DNA of 64,000 nucleotides, taken from positions 50,507,989 to 50,571,988 of the forward strand of contig NC_087070.1 in the NCBI RefSeq assembly GCF_963678635.1. Direction: 5' to 3'. Made by a program: the position numbers and the translations under genes. The stretch comes from Symsagittifera roscoffensis (taxonomy: Eukaryota > Xenacoelomorpha > Acoela > Convolutidae). Below the pieces are notes generated by a model that was not told the origin of the DNA, searched no databases, and worked only from the letters and a program-made list of their open reading frames with translations. How positions within the stretch are numbered: position 1 is the first letter of the stretch; every line of letters begins with the position of its first letter. Shown in pieces: positions 30,100 to 41,120 of this stretch.

Positions 30100-33000
30100 C
30101 ACTTTCTGTGTCTGATGATCCACAGTTTATTTGTTTTGTTGTAGTTCGTTATTTCCTGTGTCGTCATTACCTGGGGGGTCTGATGTTGTTTCTTCATTTG
30201 ATTGTACTTGATTAATATGTCTTTGATGTTTGGGTGTACTACTTCTGTAGTGATATTTAGAATTATTATAATGGTTATTATTTCTATGTGGCGATTGAGA
30301 ATAATTTCTATATCGATTATTATAACTTGGATGTCGATTTTGTGAATTGTTTCGTGATCTGTTTTGATAATTATAGTTTGATCTGTGATAGTTTGATCTG
30401 TTATATGAGTTATTTCTTGATCGATTGTTCGGGTAATTCTGATTTCGGTTGTTCGAATAACTTCTATTTCGATTATTTGAATAATTTCTATTTCTATTAT
30501 ATGATGAGTTTCGTGATTGATTGTTTGGATAGTATTTATTTCTTGTGTTTGATTGGGAATTGGATCTAGAAACAAATTGTGTTGTATTCGAATTTGATCT
30601 GGAGTAGTTATTTCGACTATTTGGTCGATTATAATGATTTTGTGAAGATTTCTGTGTATTTCTTCGTTCTGGTGATCTTCCTCTATAAGTTGAGTTATAT
30701 GGCGATTGATTCCTTGTGTAATTAGTATTGTTCGGAAGTGGTTTTCCTGAACTGTTGTTGCTGTATACATTTTTGTTTGGTAGATTTTGATCTTTCTTCA
30801 TATACTGATAGAATGATTTATTTGGTTCTTTATATTTTTGAGGCTTGTTTTGGTTATCCTGTTGTTTTTGTCTACATTCAGAAATATTATGTCCGTATCG
30901 TCGGCAATAATTACACCATTTTTTGAAAGATGGTTTGCCTTTAAAGTTTGGGTGTTTTTCATAAATATTTAGTATTTCAGTGATTTTTTCAACGAGGTCT
31001 GTATCTGATTCCTGTATGTTATTGATATTTGTGGTGTTTGTTTCGATTCGATTAACATATTGTATTTTCAGATTTTCTGTTTCTTCAAGTTTCATTGTGA
31101 TTTCCGCTTGTTCTAGTTTGTCTACTAGTTTTCGAAAATCTAAATCGGGCTCTCGAATTGAGGAAGGATGGGATGCTCTCTTTTTTTTTGCTATTTTCCT
31201 TAATTGAGGTGTTAAGGTCATCATTAAAATTTCTGTGATTTTTGTGTTTTTATAGTCATGTGTATTTAATGAATATGCTTTTCGAACAAGTGTTTCGATA
31301 CGTACTGCTAATTGTTTGATGGTTTCATTTGGTAATCTGCGAATTTCATTACATAAAACTCTTTGGTGTTGTTTATTTCTTTCGGAATCAAACATTTTTG
31401 AAAATTCTTGTGTAAATCTCTTCCAATTTGATTTTATTTCTATTGGCAATACTGAAAATTATTTTTGGGCTGCGCCATCGAAGGTTGTTTGTATCAACGC
31501 TTTGCGTCGATGTATCCAATTTTGATGTAGTGGTGTATTAATTGGTTCAGGTCCTATATTTAAAATTAAATTTGCTGTTACTGCATTTAAATAAACTTCT
31601 ACAGAATATTCAGGGTCTGTTCCTGTGAATACCATTAATGGTTTGTTTGATGTTATTGATGATCCACCCATAAGGTATGGATTCATTGTCATTTGTAGTG
31701 ATTCTGCGGCATTTGGCATTTGTGAAAAATTTGAAAGTTGATTTTTTGTTATTTCGTGTTGTTGAAGGTAATATGGGAGTGGTATTTCACTTTGCATTTG
31801 AGTTGGTTGATACGAGTGTGTGATCATTGGTTTTTGTGGCTGAATTGGTTCAAAAGATTGTGTATTAGTTGGGTTTTGCATTTGTATTGGTTGTTGATTT
31901 TGTGTATCTGTTGGATGTGGAGAAAAAATTCTATGATATGTATATGGTTTTTGCACTCCTTGTCCGCGATATTCTTGGGTATATGGTGCAAAAATATCTG
32001 GTTGTAAATAATCATCATCAGATGATAAGTAATCTGTATAATGAGGTGCTTTTTTATTTTTATTTTGTTGAAAGAATGGGTAATTTTCACTACGATCCTG
32101 TGGAGGATGTGAATTAGTTTGAAAATTTACTGATTTGGTTGTTGTCATTGGGTTATCCCAATATCGAGATCTTACATGATTATGATTAGTTTTTCGTGGG
32201 GGATAGTTTGTTTTTGATGAATGTGCGTAATTATAATTGTGTTCTGCAAAAGTGTTTCTTGTGAACGTTCTTCGTGTTTTTGACGGTACTGTCATAGGTC
32301 TATATGTTTGATAATCCATTTGTGAATATTGTGGAGCAACCGAGGGTTTAACGGTTGATTGTAAGGTTACGTGTGCTAGTGAAGAGTGTGTACTTTTTGG
32401 TGTAGTTAAATTTGGACGTATTGGTGAAATGCTTTGTTGTGTAGTTGTTGTTGTTTGTACGATTTCTTCCTTTATAAAGTGTGATGGTGTTTGGATATCT
32501 TGATGTGTAAGATTCCTAGTTCCATTAAGGTTTTCATTGTGTATGACGGTTGAATTTAAACTGTTGTTTCGCGTATCAGGTAAAAAATGTATTGTAGTTT
32601 AATGGTGTTGCATTAATGGTTAATGGTACTACTTTTACATAATCTCTTTGATAAGATATTGTACTTATTGCTTGACTTGAGATTGATTGTGGGATGTTTA
32701 TAAATGCATAATGAGACCATTCTGGGTCCCAAACGTAGTCTGACTGTTCTGTGATGGCAGTATCATCGTTTGGATTTTGAGGTCTGAAATTTTTTCTTGC
32801 TTGTGAAATTAAGCCTATATTATGTGTGAAATAATCTATTATAAACCATGCCAAAATTTTTTGTAAGTCATGTTTTGTGTGTTGTGAAACTTCGTCTTTA
32901 GTGAAATTTTCTTTGATGTGGAAAAGTTGAAAATAATGTGATTTCCTGTCGTACTTTTGTATGTTTGGATGTCTCAGTTGGTGAGATATTTGGAATTTCT

Positions 33001-33437
33001 GTTTTTTCTAATATTGAAATATAACTATATATTATTGCAAAAACTTCGTTAGTAAATATTGAGTTTGCTCTTTGTGAGTTATGATATTGTACGCTTTTAA
33101 TATATTCTAAGAATACTTTTGAAAATTCTAAATCAAGATCGTCTGTTTGAATTATATATTTGCGGTGATTCGGATTTGGTGTACTGAATTCTTTGGTGTA
33201 GATTTCGTATTGTTGTGTTAAATTACATATATCTTTCAGATAATGTTTTATAATTTGTCTTTTGATTTTTACATCTGGGAATTCTGTTTTGCATGGGCTG
33301 ATTCCGGGTTCAAACTAATTTAGGAGTAAATTCTTGCAAAAGTCATGCTGCCCTCTATTATCGGGTGCATCTACGAGGAAGGGGTAAATGTCGTCGTCAT
33401 CTGGACTATCGTCACTTTGAATGTGGCTGTGGCTCAT
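30100..33437 (-). pseudogene. gag: Gag of copy B, multiply frameshifted
   Basis: The counterpart of the copy A gag, starting at ATG 33437 next to the small basic ORF. Surviving frames are 32576-32854, 31459-32319 and 30127-31449. The capsid domain (FTGTDPEYSVEVYL, RLPNETIKQLAV) and the CCHC knuckle (CNYCRRYGHNISEC, near 30890) are recognisable, as is the Arg/Asn/Ser/Tyr-rich tail. Lesions include a short deletion with frame change near 32920, frame changes near 32575 and 31450 and one near 30100. Nucleotide identity to copy A is high throughout. Confidence 0.82.
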
Positions 33438-33878
33438 TTTTTCGTTTACTGACTGTTAATATATAACTATCGATGTGTCTAATTGGTTGATTTCAATTAT
33501 ACAAGTGTACTGGTTTGTGTTTATATTGCTTTTTTATTCTTCTTTTTCCTCTTTTTGATGAATTTGAAGTTGTTTCTGAAACGGAAAAATATAATTGATC
33601 GTGAATGGGACAATTTTTATCAATTGATTCTTTTAATTTATAGAGTTCATCTAAATTGCTGGCTTCTGATTCTGAAAATGCGTTTCTATTTTTGAATATC
33701 TTTTTCGTGTGATTTGTCTTTGTTTGTTTATTATTTTTCTTTTTATTGTTTATCGTTTTGTTCTAATATATCCAACTGTTTGTGTATGAGGTGTGATTAC
33801 AAGATCGTATTTTTTTTTATCTATTTCACAGTTGTGTAAAACGATTGTTTGTTTATTTCCTAGATTTTTGAATGACAT
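33412..33878 (-). pseudogene. Small basic ORF before gag, copy B (frameshifted)
   Basis: It starts at the same ATG context as in copy A (GAATGACAT on the plus strand) and keeps the basic blocks, but a one-base loss near 33690 (TTTTTGAATATC versus TTTTTTGAAAATC in A) and a stop near 33735 break it. It is collinear with 4861-5328 of copy A. Confidence 0.6.
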
Positions 33879-34807
33879 AAGTTTTAGGATGAGGGATGCA
33901 AAAAGTTGTTAGATGATGTCTACTTTCTTAAACTGTTAGTCCTTACGATTTTTTGGTTAGCTTAACCTGGGTCTATTTGTTCAGGGTTGGAGAAAAAAGT
34001 ATATCGATTCCGAAGAATGATTTTTTACTTTCTCGTGGCTAGTATAAGCTAAGGTGTTAACTTACTTAATCTTACTTAGGGGTAGTGATTGTGTTCAAGG
34101 GTTGGAGAATAGTAAATCGATCCACAAGGTTCAGGTATAATTACAACGCGAGTAGTTCGTTAGATACTATTTTAAACTTACTAAGTCTAAGACTTATCCT
34201 GGGTCTGGTAAGAGGAGGGTTCAAGTGAAGGATGAATAACCGAAGTTCTTCACTGTTTATCCTAATTTGAATGGTTAGTTTTGTTGAAAAATTTCTATTA
34301 GTCTTGGGTTTTTTGGAAGGATTGGATAGTGAATCGACGTTTGAGGTCGTTAGACACTTGCTAAGTGGGTGGGGGAGAACAAAATTGTTCTTTTTGATCC
34401 AAGGATAGGCCTTGATGATCAGGTTTTAAATTTAGTGAAATAGAAAATTAATTAAGATACAAGGATAAGCCTTGGTGATCTGATTTTTTAAAATTAAGTG
34501 AATTTAAGTTTAAAATGGTTTAAATTTATTTAAGAAAAAGATTTAGTTTTTTAATGATATTAGTGAGCTTAAGATTGCTGTTATGTTTAGGTGATGAAGC
34601 TGGGACAACAGATGATTTTATGATTACTAACAATTTTTTGTCATTCTACTAATTTTTGTTTTTATTTTCAATAAATATTTTCCAAACATGTTTTATATAG
34701 TACTGCAGAATTTAGGAAAACGATTTGAGATCTTTTTATCAATCGTTATTGTATAATAATAATTTTGTTTAGCGCCTGAAATGATTATGAAGATTGACTT
34801 CAAGATT
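33879..34807 (-). other. 5' leader of copy B with repeated structured modules
   Basis: Collinear with 5329-6255 of copy A. The GGGTTGGA...ATCGA modules recur, and the CAAGG/CCTTG hairpins are at about 34396-34421 and 34455-34480. One shows GATACAAGG and CCTTGGTGATC, so it differs in the outer stem while keeping the inner one. No frame is shared with copy A in this part. Confidence 0.5.
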
Positions 34808-35041
34808 TTATGTTTGAAAATGGAAATCTAAATTCATTGCTAATAAGATTCTAAATATAAAAGTTTGTGTTGGCTTTTGCCGTACTATCATATAACTATA
34901 TGGTAAGTTTCTACTTTGTCGTATGTCGTCTCTTGTTCGAGATCTTCTTACGATTCCGGGTAGTTCTGTTATCGTTCGGAAAATCGGCTCTGATCTATTG
35001 AGTCGTAGAGACATTTCGATTAAATTATCGTCGTATAACAT
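34808..35041 (-). CDS. 77-codon leader ORF next to the PBS, copy B
   Basis: Same length, start (MLYDDNLIEMS) and stop position as the leader ORF of copy A, with about five amino-acid differences of mostly similar type. It begins about 70 bases after the primer-binding site. It has stayed open in a copy whose gag, pol and env are broken, although at this length that can be chance. The function is unknown; it could be an upstream regulatory ORF or a leader exon. Confidence 0.45.
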   Translation of the reverse strand: MLYDDNLIEMSLRLNRSEPIFRTITELPGIVRRSRTRDDIRQSRNLPYSYMIVRQKPTQTFIFRILLAMNLDFHFQT

Positions 35042-35110
35042 TTTTGAAAATGTTTTGTCTAAATTCTAATCTATTTTTGGTTAATTCTAAGCTATTAAGG
35101 TCTTGTTCAA

Positions 35111-35127
35111 GACTTATGGTCGCACCA
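35111..35127 (-). promoter_or_regulatory. Primer-binding site, copy B
   Basis: TGGTGCGACCATAAGTC on the minus strand, two bases after the LTR end, identical to copy A. It begins with the CCA complement. The tRNA species is not identified. Confidence 0.62.
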
Positions 35128-35129
35128 GA

Positions 35130-35539
35130 TGAGTTATGTACGATGTGGTTAACTCATAGAGTAATTTCGGATAGGGTACACCGTCTGCTCGTCACGCTAT
35201 CTTATTTTCGGCCGGATAGATTCGTGCAACTTCTTAGTCTAATACCGATCCTAATCTTACTCTTATACTATCTAGTCTCAGGTTGTTTAACTAGTCTCTG
35301 CTAGGCTCAATAGATCTAGGGTATACTGGTTTATTGCGGCTGCTGAAGTTCTCTTGGAGAGGCAACTAATTTCTAAGTTAAATTCAAATCTCTCTGGTGC
35401 TGAAATTACAAGTAATTTCAGCATTTACAAATAAGTGGGTTGTTAGTTAGATGGATCATGATTGGTTAATGTTAAATACTTTACAGTGGTAAAATATCTA
35501 ATTTATCCAATCATAAAATATAGTTTAGATCAGGTTCCA
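35130..35539 (-). repeat. 5' LTR of copy B
   Basis: 410 bases with TG...CA ends, about 99 percent identical to the left LTR. It ends 29 bases before the last EF-hand exon. In the sense direction U3 begins at 35539. Confidence 0.93.
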
Positions 35540-35543
35540 GTTG
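35540..35543. repeat. Target-site duplication, right (GTTG)
   Basis: GTTG directly after the LTR, matching 16634-16637. Confidence 0.8.
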
Positions 35544-35568
35544 TGACTTTTGGTCTTCTCACTTTTAG

Positions 35569-35709
35569 GCCGGCCATGAGCTGGACATGGTGGATTTCCA
35601 GATGAACCGGATTCTGGAGAAGATGGACGCCAACCACGACGGCCAAATCAGCTATGAGGAGTTTGCAGACTACTTCGTCAAAACCAACTACTCTTTCGAT
35701 CAAGTCTAG
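35569..35709 (+). CDS. EF-hand (calmodulin-like) gene, last exon
   Basis: Preceded by a pyrimidine-rich tract and CTTTTAG, it opens in phase 0 with AGHELDMVDFQMNRILEKM and ends at TAG 35707-35709. It codes for 46 residues with one canonical EF-hand loop (DANHDGQISYEE) followed by FADYFV and a short tail. Joined in phase to the exon at 15527, it gives the C-terminal three EF-hands of a small calcium sensor. An AATAAA follows 58 bases after the stop. The intron before it holds the 18.9-kb retroelement. The gene is probably still functional if the branch point survives, since both exons are intact. Confidence 0.85.
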   Translation, partial: AGHELDMVDFQMNRILEKMDANHDGQISYEEFADYFVKTNYSFDQV

Positions 35710-35766
35710 AACATTCTAGAAAACTCTAGTCTACTTATTCTAAGCGAACGAATTGCAAATACATAG

Positions 35767-35772
35767 AATAAA
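35767..35772 (+). terminator. Polyadenylation signal AATAAA of EF-hand gene
   Basis: AATAAA 58 bases after the stop codon, in AT-rich 3' UTR sequence. Confidence 0.6.
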
Positions 35773-35905
35773 ATGGTTCTTTTCGAATGAATTCCCAAGC
35801 CCATCACTACCTAACAAAATTTAAAAACTTATGCTACGGCGATTTTGCTTTAGCTCTTTTAGTACTTTTAGCTCACAGAGAATTGAATCTAATTGAGCTT
35901 TTATA

Positions 35906-36115
35906 GGATCTACTTAGCAATCTCCCCCTTCACCTATGGCATCTACTAAATAAATTCCACACCTGTAAATAAATACAGTTAAATAGCACTTGACCTTTTA
36001 TTGAGAATTCGAATTATGCTGAATTCTGATTGGTCGAAAACTCGACTAACTCTATCTATTTAAGCATCTCTCCCCCTCCCCCTTTCAAGAAGGGCGTGGG
36101 TTGTTAAGTAGATCC
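35906..36115. mobile_element. MITE-like element, 210 bp
   Basis: Terminal inverted repeats GGATCTACTTAGCAA and (reversed) GGATCTACTTAACAA, one mismatch, enclose AT-rich sequence with CCCCCTTC/GAAGGG-type inner pairing. There is no coding capacity. A target-site duplication is not clear. Confidence 0.6.
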
Positions 36116-36894
36116 TTTTAGTTTTCTGTTCAAAAGTAAACAAAAATGCCCTAAAAGCATTTTTGCACGTTTTTTTCTTCAAAAAACTGCTAAAATTGTG
36201 TCGTTTCAAGGCCTTTTGAAAGCTCATATATTCAAATTGGTCGTCCTAAAAAGTCGATAAATCTTTCCGATTTTTTTTTTTGAAAATCCCTCATCGCAAA
36301 ACCCAAGATCCCTGTGTCCATTGTATTCATCTATATTTCTAGTTATGTTTAATTGCTAAAAGTAGCGTTTTTTTTTGAACGAAAGTCTTATTTCAAAAGA
36401 AAAAGAAACTTCAAAGTCACATAAACCTTAAGACTACCTAACTACGTAAGTTTGAGTTCATAGAAATGATCCAAAATTTGATAAAATCTAGAGGAAAAAA
36501 CAATAGAGCAGTTTGAAAATGAAATTTTAAAATCCTTTTCTGTTGTTCATATTGGCGCTGTATCTGTGGTACCCCTATTAAATCCATTTTTCATCAACCC
36601 CATAGTAATTTATGTCGTAGATCATAGTAATTGAGTATTCAAATTCAATTTAAATGTTTATTTTTCAATGACAGTTTGAGATCAAATCTAGAAATTCATG
36701 ACCAGCTACACAAGGCTTTGTGGATAGATCGATATTAATGTTCCAATTTACTAAAAAAAATCAGAATACTTATTCTGGGGTGCTGTTTTTAATCTGTCGA
36801 CTTTCGACTTTTTGACAAAATAATTTAAACCACCTGAAAAATTTGTTTTCTGAAAAATATTTTAAAAATATTTGACGACCTGACGACCCATACT
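36116..36894. other. Non-coding AT-rich stretch
   Basis: No gene or clear repeat boundary seen. Confidence 0.4.
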
Positions 36895-37172
36895 TGAAAT
36901 CGTTTTTTGAGGCGCCGTTGGCGCCAATGTATACTAACTTTGAAGGGGGGAGCTGAGAGCGCACGCCGAAAAAACGCAGTCAAAATTTTCCAATGCTTTT
37001 TGAACAGCTTTTTTTTCAAAGATCGACTGATGCGCAGAAAATTTGAACAAACTAAGGTCTTGATAGTAATTTGGAAGAGCTCGGAAAATCAATTAGATCA
37101 ACTAAAAAAAGATTGACAAAATTTCCGGATTTTATTTGAAAAGCCGCCCACCCTCGAGGAAATCCTAGATTC
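36895..37172 (+). mobile_element. Partial copy of the 51589 MITE family
   Basis: Shares with 51589-51961 and 62790-63155 the ordered blocks TTTGAAGGGGGGAG, AAAATTTTCCAA, GCGCAGAAAATTTG, GGAAGAGCTCGGAAAATCAA, CCGCCCACCCTCGAGG and a degraded CCTAGATTCATGCCTG end. The left end is degenerate. Confidence 0.55.
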
Positions 37173-37429
37173 ATGCCTGGTACTTTACTTTGCTTTTGGG
37201 GGCTCATTCAAAAAATAACTCAAAAAACCTGTTTTTTTCGAATAACTCTTAGGGCTTTCTTAACCAAAAAAATTGTGATCCCGAATGTTCCGACTGAACA
37301 GAAGTCAGTACGAGTATTCAAGAATTTGCCCTGTTTATGGAGCAGTCTTGTTGTTTTCTACAGCTGTATGTTTTAATTCAAAAGCTTTAATTCGAGAGCT
37401 TTAATGCTTTAATTGAAAGTTTTTTTTTC

Positions 37430-40400
37430 GTTCCAATTTTCGAAGAAAAAGATTGATTATTCGTGCGCGGGGTGTTTTTTTCTCCAGATCCCTTTTGAAA
37501 TTTCACTTAGCACTTTTGACTTCCCTTTTTTGTCATCCAAAAACTTTTTTTGTCTGGAGTTCAAGTTTAAAACAAACTTTCGTCTGTCGTCTTTTTAAGT
37601 GAAGTTATGGGGGTTTACGGATTGCCAGTTTAGGATAATTAACTCGCGATACATTTTAAGCTAGTAAAAAGTAAGCGGATTTTTGATAAGTTTTTCAAAT
37701 TCAAATAGTTTCAAATTAAATTGAGGATGCTACTTGTTCTATTTAAAAATTTGTTTTCAGCAAAACATATCAGTTTGTATTTTACATAGCAAGTGAGGGC
37801 ACTAAAGGGCATTCGAAACATTCAGGGCATCACGCTGGTATAAGAAGTATTGGTCCTTTTTTATGCCAATCTCGATTTTTCAATTAAACACAATTGTTTC
37901 GTCGCTAACTTGCCAATAAATGTTTTTGATTTTTTGTGAACTTCGAAAACAACAAGTGGAAAACTTTTTTTTGGCTATCCTTGTTCGCAGATTCCTTAGC
38001 CATTAAGTGGTTGGTTGGTTGATTGAAAAATCTTAGCTAAATTTTTTGCGAACTTTTTTTTGTATTTGCTAAAAGGAATTCATCTCATGGGTAATTTACG
38101 TTAAACAGTTAAAAAAACAGATAAGAAAAAAGTAGCATGGAAATTAAAAAATGATTGCCAAAAATTAGGTTTGTTGTGCGGTAAAAAACTACAAACTGAA
38201 ACACAAACTAATAATATCATTTTTATAGTAGATAGTGAATGGGATGGGGATGTTTTTCAGAATAAAAAATCCAAAGAAAATTTCAACAAGTTTTCTTTTT
38301 TCAAAGAAAATTTGAACAATTTAAAAAGAATAGGCCATATACGCCAAAAGACCTTGTGTACGCGTCGCTCTGATACGAGCCTTTTTGTGTTTTTTTACGA
38401 TGCCAATCTCTATTTTATAAAAATACCATTTATTTGGTCGCTACTTTGCCAATAAATACTTTGATTGTCCATGAACTTCAAAACCAACTACCACTAAGTC
38501 TTGGTCACTAAGTTCTGCAATTAAATTTTAGTGGTCCGGGTATAAATAATCAGTTTGTCAAAAATGGGTTAAGAATTGATTGTTTTTGGCTTCAAGCATT
38601 ATAAAATCAGTGGAGTTATGGTCAAAACTTACGAGTTCTATTGGAAACACTTATAAAAGATCGAAGCTACGCATCGAAGTTTCAACCACATAGTTGTAAA
38701 CCACTTAACTTGCGGTATTTTTAACGAAAAATCATGGTCAACAAAAACCCTCAAAGTAAGCATACATTTTTAAACATCAAAATGATCACTCTGAAATTAA
38801 GCTGCCATTTTGTTGTTTAGCCGTTTTTAGGCTGCCATTTTGTAGTTATTTTTAAGTCCTTTAAGGATACCTTTATAGAGCTCACGTTTGGAGAGGGAGT
38901 TTTTCCGTATTTGACAAAATAAAACTCATCTCATGGGTAATTTTACGTTAAAGATTTATTTTAAAAAAAACATTTAAAAAATTGCCCTGGAAACAATTAT
39001 AATTGTTGAAAAACACTGACATTGAACAAACCAAAAAATACAATCTGAAAATTAAAAACACAATATCTATTCGTAATTTACATAGCGAGTGGGGGATGGT
39101 TTTCAAAATAAGAATAGTAAAAATTTTGTAGATTAGCCTATAGACGCTAAAAGGCCTTTGGATTATTCAGGGCGTCGGCCTGATACGAGTTTTCTTGTAT
39201 TTTATTTTCGATGCCAATCTCGATTTTATAATTTATTTGTTTTACCGCTAATTTGCCAATAAATGTTTTGATTGTCCGTGAACTTCGAAAACAACTATCA
39301 CTAATTCATGGTCTCTAAATTCTGCATTTTCATTTCAATTTGTTAAAAATTGGATTTAAATCGATTCTTTTTTAGATTTAAACATTTAAAAAACTTACGT
39401 GGATTTGCGATCAAATCTTACGAGTTCTATCTGAAAGACTTATAGAGCCTGGAAGATACGCTTTGAAATTTCAACCACGCATCGAAAGAAATCACTCTGA
39501 AACTGTTGCATTTTTACTCAGCACGTTTTAAAGTTATGGTATAGATTTTTAAGGAAACCTTTAAAGAGCAAAACTGTTTAAAAAGCAGTGTCTTGTCCAT
39601 GGCCACCATAAAATGGCAAATAATCTGACAAAAAACTCCAATTCGGTTTCACAAATTGAATCTCTTTAACTGCCTCAAATTTGCTTAGCAGAGCGAGAGA
39701 TTCGTTATTACGTACAAAATTCACTTATGCTTAACCTCTGACTTGGCTTGTTATAGGGGTCGCAATTGGTTACTAGATAAGAAAGGGGAATTAAAAGGTT
39801 CCCTTTTTTTCAAACTAATATAACTCAAATTGACCGGAAACTCGAATGAAACTGCCTTAAAAAATGGCTAATTTATACACGAACAAATGTTTCCACTCTC
39901 AAAAAAACTGAATGTGAAACACTGTTCCGAATGTACTGCAACCAAGAGGTATGTTTCAATAGGTATTTATCAAAACATGCGTTTCAGAGAGTCGAATCTA
40001 GACTGGAGAAAAAAAGAAAAAAATAACAACCAAATTTTTGTTACCGATTGATGTTTGCAGGTAGTGGCAAAACATTAGTTTAGAGCAAAAAGTACATTAG
40101 TGTCAATTTGCATTGCTTTAACTTGAATACATTGCAATACTTTTAAACTACAAAAGTTATTGCATCTGTAACGCCAAGAAAAACATAAGGTTATTTTACC
40201 AGTAAATGATGAAAAATATTATTGTAATTGAACCGCCAAGATGATTATTGAGATGAATGGTAAGATTAATTTTGAAATCAATCCAAATTATAGCCGACCT
40301 TTTTTGTTCCGACTATTTAAAATGGGGAGGAGCTTTGTATTCGGGTGTGTTTTAGCTTTTGTCTTTTTTTTACAATTTTTTTTCGTTTTCCACACAAAAC

Positions 40401-41120
40401 CAGGTACCACAAACAATCATTGAACCAGGTCAAATGATACATCATATACAAATCCTTTTATTTGTAATTTAAACAACATTCAAAAATTTCATATGATCTT
40501 TCTCATTGTCAAGAAAAACTGATTTGAAATTTTTGATTTCTTTTTGTCTAATTTCGATCAATCAAATTAAACGAGCAGACGTATAGGTGTCTTTTTATAC
40601 AAAAAAACTAAGCCTATTTAAAACATGACAACTTAAAGTTGCTCTATTTCAATTATTTTTAGAATCTCCCTTTTGGGAATAAAAAAATTAAAAAAATGAA
40701 AAAATTGTTTAAATACTTTTTCCTTTATAGTCATTTTTTGACTTGAACTGCTGTCTGTCTTGCCAGTTTCAAAAAAGTGTCAAAATTGCTTAAAGTTTAG
40801 GCTTTTGATCAATCTTTCCATCAAAAAAATCGACGACACGCATAAAATATGACCTTCAATCGAAAAAAATAATTCTTTAGCTTTTTTTTCAAAAATTTGG
40901 TCAGAACAATCTGCTACTTGCACAGCAATCGGCTATCCCTATGGTTGGTTGGGTGAAAAAAAGTTAGCCTCAATTTTTGGTAAAATTCTTTTATTATTGA
41001 AGAAATGAATTCATCTCATGGGTAATTTCGTAAACCGGTTAAATTAACAGGTAAAATAAAAAGGGGCGTGTAAAAAATATAAATCATGAAAAACAATTTG
41101 TTATATGTTAAAAAACTGAC
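37430..41120 (+). repeat. Degenerate copies of a ~0.85-kb dispersed module
   Basis: The same ordered landmarks recur: ATTCATCTCATGGGTAATTT (38079, 38926, 41007), CTGACATTGAACARACC (39011, 41109), the DR1 core (37799, 38333, 39133), GATGCCAATCTCGATTTT with CTTGCCAATAAATG (37866, 38399, 39209), and CTTACGAGTTCTAT (38630, 39419). The module is non-coding and its copies are strongly diverged. It also has copies elsewhere in the window (GGGGGTTTACGGATTGCC at 37610 and GGGGGTTTGAAGATTGCC at 48438). Confidence 0.55.

Larger units (their letters stand above)
16638..35539 (-). mobile_element. Complete 18.9-kb complex Ty3/Gypsy-like retroelement, copy B
   Basis: Two 410-bp LTRs with TG...CA ends and a GTTG duplication define a full-length insertion in minus orientation. 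Internal order in the sense direction: primer-binding site, leader ORF, structured leader, small basic ORF, gag, protease, RT, RNase H, integrase with GPY-type C-terminal motif, a membrane ORF, a Pro/Ser/Gln-rich ORF, env-like glycoprotein, two extra ORFs, and a 1.6-kb 3' region. Protease-RT-RNase H-integrase order places pol in Ty3/Gypsy (Metaviridae). Many frameshifts and stops show this copy is now defective. The LTRs differ at about 5 of 410 bases. It lies in antisense inside an intron, where its polyadenylation signal would not be read by the host transcript. Confidence 0.9.
15677..35568 (+). other. Intron of the EF-hand gene, enlarged by retroelement B
   Basis: GT at 15677 and AG at 35567-35568. 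Removing the element and one copy of its target-site duplication leaves an intron of about 1 kb. Only 29 intron bases (35540-35568) separate the 5' LTR from the last exon; they hold a pyrimidine-rich tract and a possible branch site (TGAC). Confidence 0.8.

Noticed and set aside
30099-30770. 223-codon alternative frame inside copy B gag (and 1652-2017 in copy A)
   Set aside because: It overlaps the Arg/Asn/Ser/Tyr repeat tail of gag; a short-period repeat keeps other frames open, giving Ile/Thr/Glu-rich text. In copy A the frame is only 121 codons.
40241-40423. 60-codon membrane-like frame
   Set aside because: A hydrophobic frame in AT-rich repeat DNA with no support.
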